NCBI RefSeq assembly: GCF_004795105.1
Contig: NZ_SSBL01000011.1
Coordinates: 62,001-126,000 of the forward strand
DNA: 64,000 nucleotides
From: Streptomyces sp. A0642
GTDB taxonomy: Bacteria; Actinomycetota; Actinomycetes; Streptomycetales; Streptomycetaceae
Direction of reading: 5' to 3'
Shown here piece after piece: positions 62,536 through 64,000 of the stretch (its first letter is position 1; every line of letters begins with the position of its first letter). Under the pieces are notes generated by a model. The model was not told where the DNA came from. It did no database searches and was given only the letters and a program-made list of their open reading frames with translations. The translations under genes were made by a program, and so were the position numbers.

Positions 62536-63423
62536 GTGACTGGAACGACTGGAACGCTGGTACTCGCAGGGACCCCCATCGGCGACGTGGCGGACGCCCC
62601 GCCACGCCTCGCCGCCGAACTGGAGACGGCCGACGTCGTCGCCGCGGAGGACACCCGCCGGCTGCGCCGGCTGACCCAGGCGCTGGGCATCCACACGACG
62701 GGGCGTGTCGTCTCCTACTTCGAGGGCAACGAGTCCGCCCGCACGCCCGAACTCGTCGAGGCGCTCCTCGGCGGCGCCCGCGTGCTGCTGGTCACGGACG
62801 CCGGGATGCCGTCCGTGTCCGATCCCGGCTACCGGCTGGTCGCCGCGGCCGTGGAGAAGGACATCAAGGTCACCGCCGTGCCGGGCCCGTCGGCGGTGCT
62901 CACCGCGCTCGCCCTGTCCGCGCTGCCCGTGGACCGGTTCTGCTTCGAGGGTTTCCTGCCCCGCAAGGCCGGTGAGCGCCTCGGCAAGCTCCGGGAGGTC
63001 GCCGGTGAGCGCCGCACGATGGTCTTCTTCGAGGCCCCGCACCGGCTCGACGACACCCTCGCCGCGATGGCCGAGATCTTCGGCGCCGAGCGGCGCGCAG
63101 CGGTGTGCCGCGAGCTGACCAAGACGTACGAGGAAGTGAAGCGCGGTCCCCTGGGCGAGCTCGCCGTCTGGGCGGCCGAGGGCGTACGCGGCGAGATCAC
63201 CGTCGTCGTCGAGGGCGCGCCCGACTCCGGGGCCGAGGAACTCGACGCCGGGGAACTGGTGCGCAGGGTGCAGGTGCGCGAGGAGGCGGGGGAGCGGCGC
63301 AAGGAGGCGATCGCCGCCGTCGCCGCGGCGGCGGGGCTGCCCAAACGCGAGGTGTTCGACGCGGTCGTCGCAGCAAAGAATGTGGCTCGGACCGGCCCGG
63401 GGGACGTCAAAGGACTACTCTGA
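62536..63423 (+). CDS. rsmI: 16S rRNA (cytidine(1402)-2'-O)-methyltransferase
   Basis: A 295-residue RsmI, a SAM-dependent enzyme that methylates the ribose of C1402 in the decoding site. It has the LVLAGTPIGD start, AAEDTRRL, LVTDAGMPSVSDPGYRLV, and VPGPSAVLTALALSALP with FEGFLPRK. GTG 62536 is preferred because GGGAGG lies nine bases upstream; ATG 62527 would have it immediately adjacent. Confidence 0.94.
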   Translation: MTGTTGTLVLAGTPIGDVADAPPRLAAELETADVVAAEDTRRLRRLTQALGIHTTGRVVSYFEGNESARTPELVEALLGGARVLLVTDAGMPSVSDPGYRLVAAAVEKDIKVTAVPGPSAVLTALALSALPVDRFCFEGFLPRKAGERLGKLREVAGERRTMVFFEAPHRLDDTLAAMAEIFGAERRAAVCRELTKTYEEVKRGPLGELAVWAAEGVRGEITVVVEGAPDSGAEELDAGELVRRVQVREEAGERRKEAIAAVAAAAGLPKREVFDAVVAAKNVARTGPGDVKGLL

Positions 63424-63555
63424 AAGGCAAAGCGCGAGCCGCGTTCCGGGCCCTTTTGCCACGAGAAGGCCAAAACCGCTCCAACACTCGACAGGGGCCG
63501 GTGCGCTCCCGCCGGTAAAGGCGTCCACTGGATCCAGGACGCATTCTCCGGAGTG

Positions 63556-63572
63556 CTTGTCCGGCGGACAAG
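63556..63572. promoter_or_regulatory. CTTGTCCG-G-CGGACAAG palindrome
   Basis: A perfect eight-bp inverted repeat with a one-base spacer, ending 11 bp before the ATG of the zinc-ribbon gene and overlapping its ribosome site. It could be an operator or a translational control hairpin. Confidence 0.45.
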
Positions 63573-63582
63573 AGGAGCAGGC

Positions 63583-64000
63583 ATGAGCGACATCGCAGCA
63601 ACCACCGTGCACGAGGCGTATGCCTTCGCCTGCATGAGGTGCGGACACGGCTGGGAACAGGCCTATGAAATAGAGCACCACGTCGACGCCTCCCACCACG
63701 CATTCGTCGTCTACAAGGCCGACGGCGAACGCGTGCCGTCGCCGCTTTCCACCCCGACGTGCACGAACTGCGGCGGGCACGTCGTACGGATCATGCGGGC
63801 CGGCCGCGTCTCTACGGTCCAGCAGCTGCTCCGGAACCAGGGCCGGGGCTACGGGTCGGGAAGCCGGGACAAGGCCGGCGCGCAGGCGCCCGGCGGCCCG
63901 CCGCAGCCCGTCGAGCCGTCTAAGGACGATCGCGTGGCCGCCACGGCCGCGCCGACGAGCGGCCACCACTGGCACCTCTCCGACCTGCTCCACCCCTTCC
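63583..64000 (+). CDS. Zinc-ribbon hypothetical protein (partial, runs off the window)
   Basis: At least 139 residues, cut by the right edge. It has two CxxC pairs (FACMRCGHGWEQ and PTCTNCGGHVVRI) forming a likely zinc ribbon around a beta-rich core, then a disordered proline-rich stretch. Function unknown. The ATG has AGAGGAG upstream, and the hairpin-like palindrome precedes it. Confidence 0.7.
   Translation, partial: MSDIAATTVHEAYAFACMRCGHGWEQAYEIEHHVDASHHAFVVYKADGERVPSPLSTPTCTNCGGHVVRIMRAGRVSTVQQLLRNQGRGYGSGSRDKAGAQAPGGPPQPVEPSKDDRVAATAAPTSGHHWHLSDLLHPF

Noticed and set aside
1..64000. CRISPR arrays, prophage or insertion sequences
   Set aside because: No regular repeat-spacer pattern, transposase, integrase or phage structural gene was seen.

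Overview
The window is a stretch of a very G+C-rich actinobacterial chromosome and almost certainly comes from a Streptomyces. It carries an SsgA-family sporulation protein, the divisome protein SepX/GlpR, a Streptomyces-type DUF6227 protein and a DUF574 methyltransferase. Codon use is strongly GC3-biased, GTG and TTG starts are common, and many genes have a TANNNT -10 box only 6-7 nt before the start codon, which suggests leaderless mRNAs. I count about 62 protein genes, one tRNA, one partial gene at the right edge and one clear gene remnant. There is no sign of prophage, insertion sequence or CRISPR array.

Layout. 58-5029: WYL regulator divergent from a DHA2 drug exporter, a DUF6227 protein and a P1 peptidase. 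5056-10342: a tightly overlapping five-gene redox operon (cytochrome b-like membrane protein, molybdopterin oxidoreductase of the NasA/NapA type, four-cluster ferredoxin, Rieske protein, small membrane protein). 10777-17257, all on the minus strand: MscL, an SAF-domain protein, MTA phosphorylase, an FmdB/Ruc-type zinc chaperone with a CIRCE element, an MFS protein and a K+/H+-type antiporter. 17474-26399: penicillin acylase, then 5-FCL divergent from galU-glp(moeA)-moaC-mogA-GNAT-sepX/glpR. 26498: tRNA-Ala(CGC). 26761-43508: accessory metabolism and regulators, including a TetR/DUF2867 pair with palindromic operators, a lipoprotein and membrane-protein pair, exodeoxyribonuclease III, a MerR gene divergent from a BVMO-hydrolase-SDR operon, a LLM oxidoreductase and a second-type hemC.

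43786-46400 holds what I consider the most interesting locus. A 704-residue polytopic protein has the motifs of a PrsW/CAAX-type membrane protease and ends in an AT-richer domain that looks like a polymorphic-toxin tip; a small acidic, immunity-like gene follows 11 nt downstream. 46587-52969: tricorn protease, then TetR and MMPL exporter. 53144-56364: SsgA-like protein and a CbiMN-Q-O cobalt/nickel ECF transporter with a Nur-box-like palindrome. 56441-63423: serine hydrolase, Uma2/XRE pair, truncated YbaK, penicillin-binding protein, protein mannosyltransferase divergent from rsmI.

The order mscL ... fmdB/ruc ... 5-FCL / galU-moeA-rimJ-glpR ... pmt / rsmI recalls the Mycobacterium tuberculosis Rv0985c-Rv1003 region. 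The window therefore looks like a conserved actinobacterial backbone interrupted by a roughly 36 kb accessory segment between sepX and pmt. All assignments come from reading the sequence; no database search was run.
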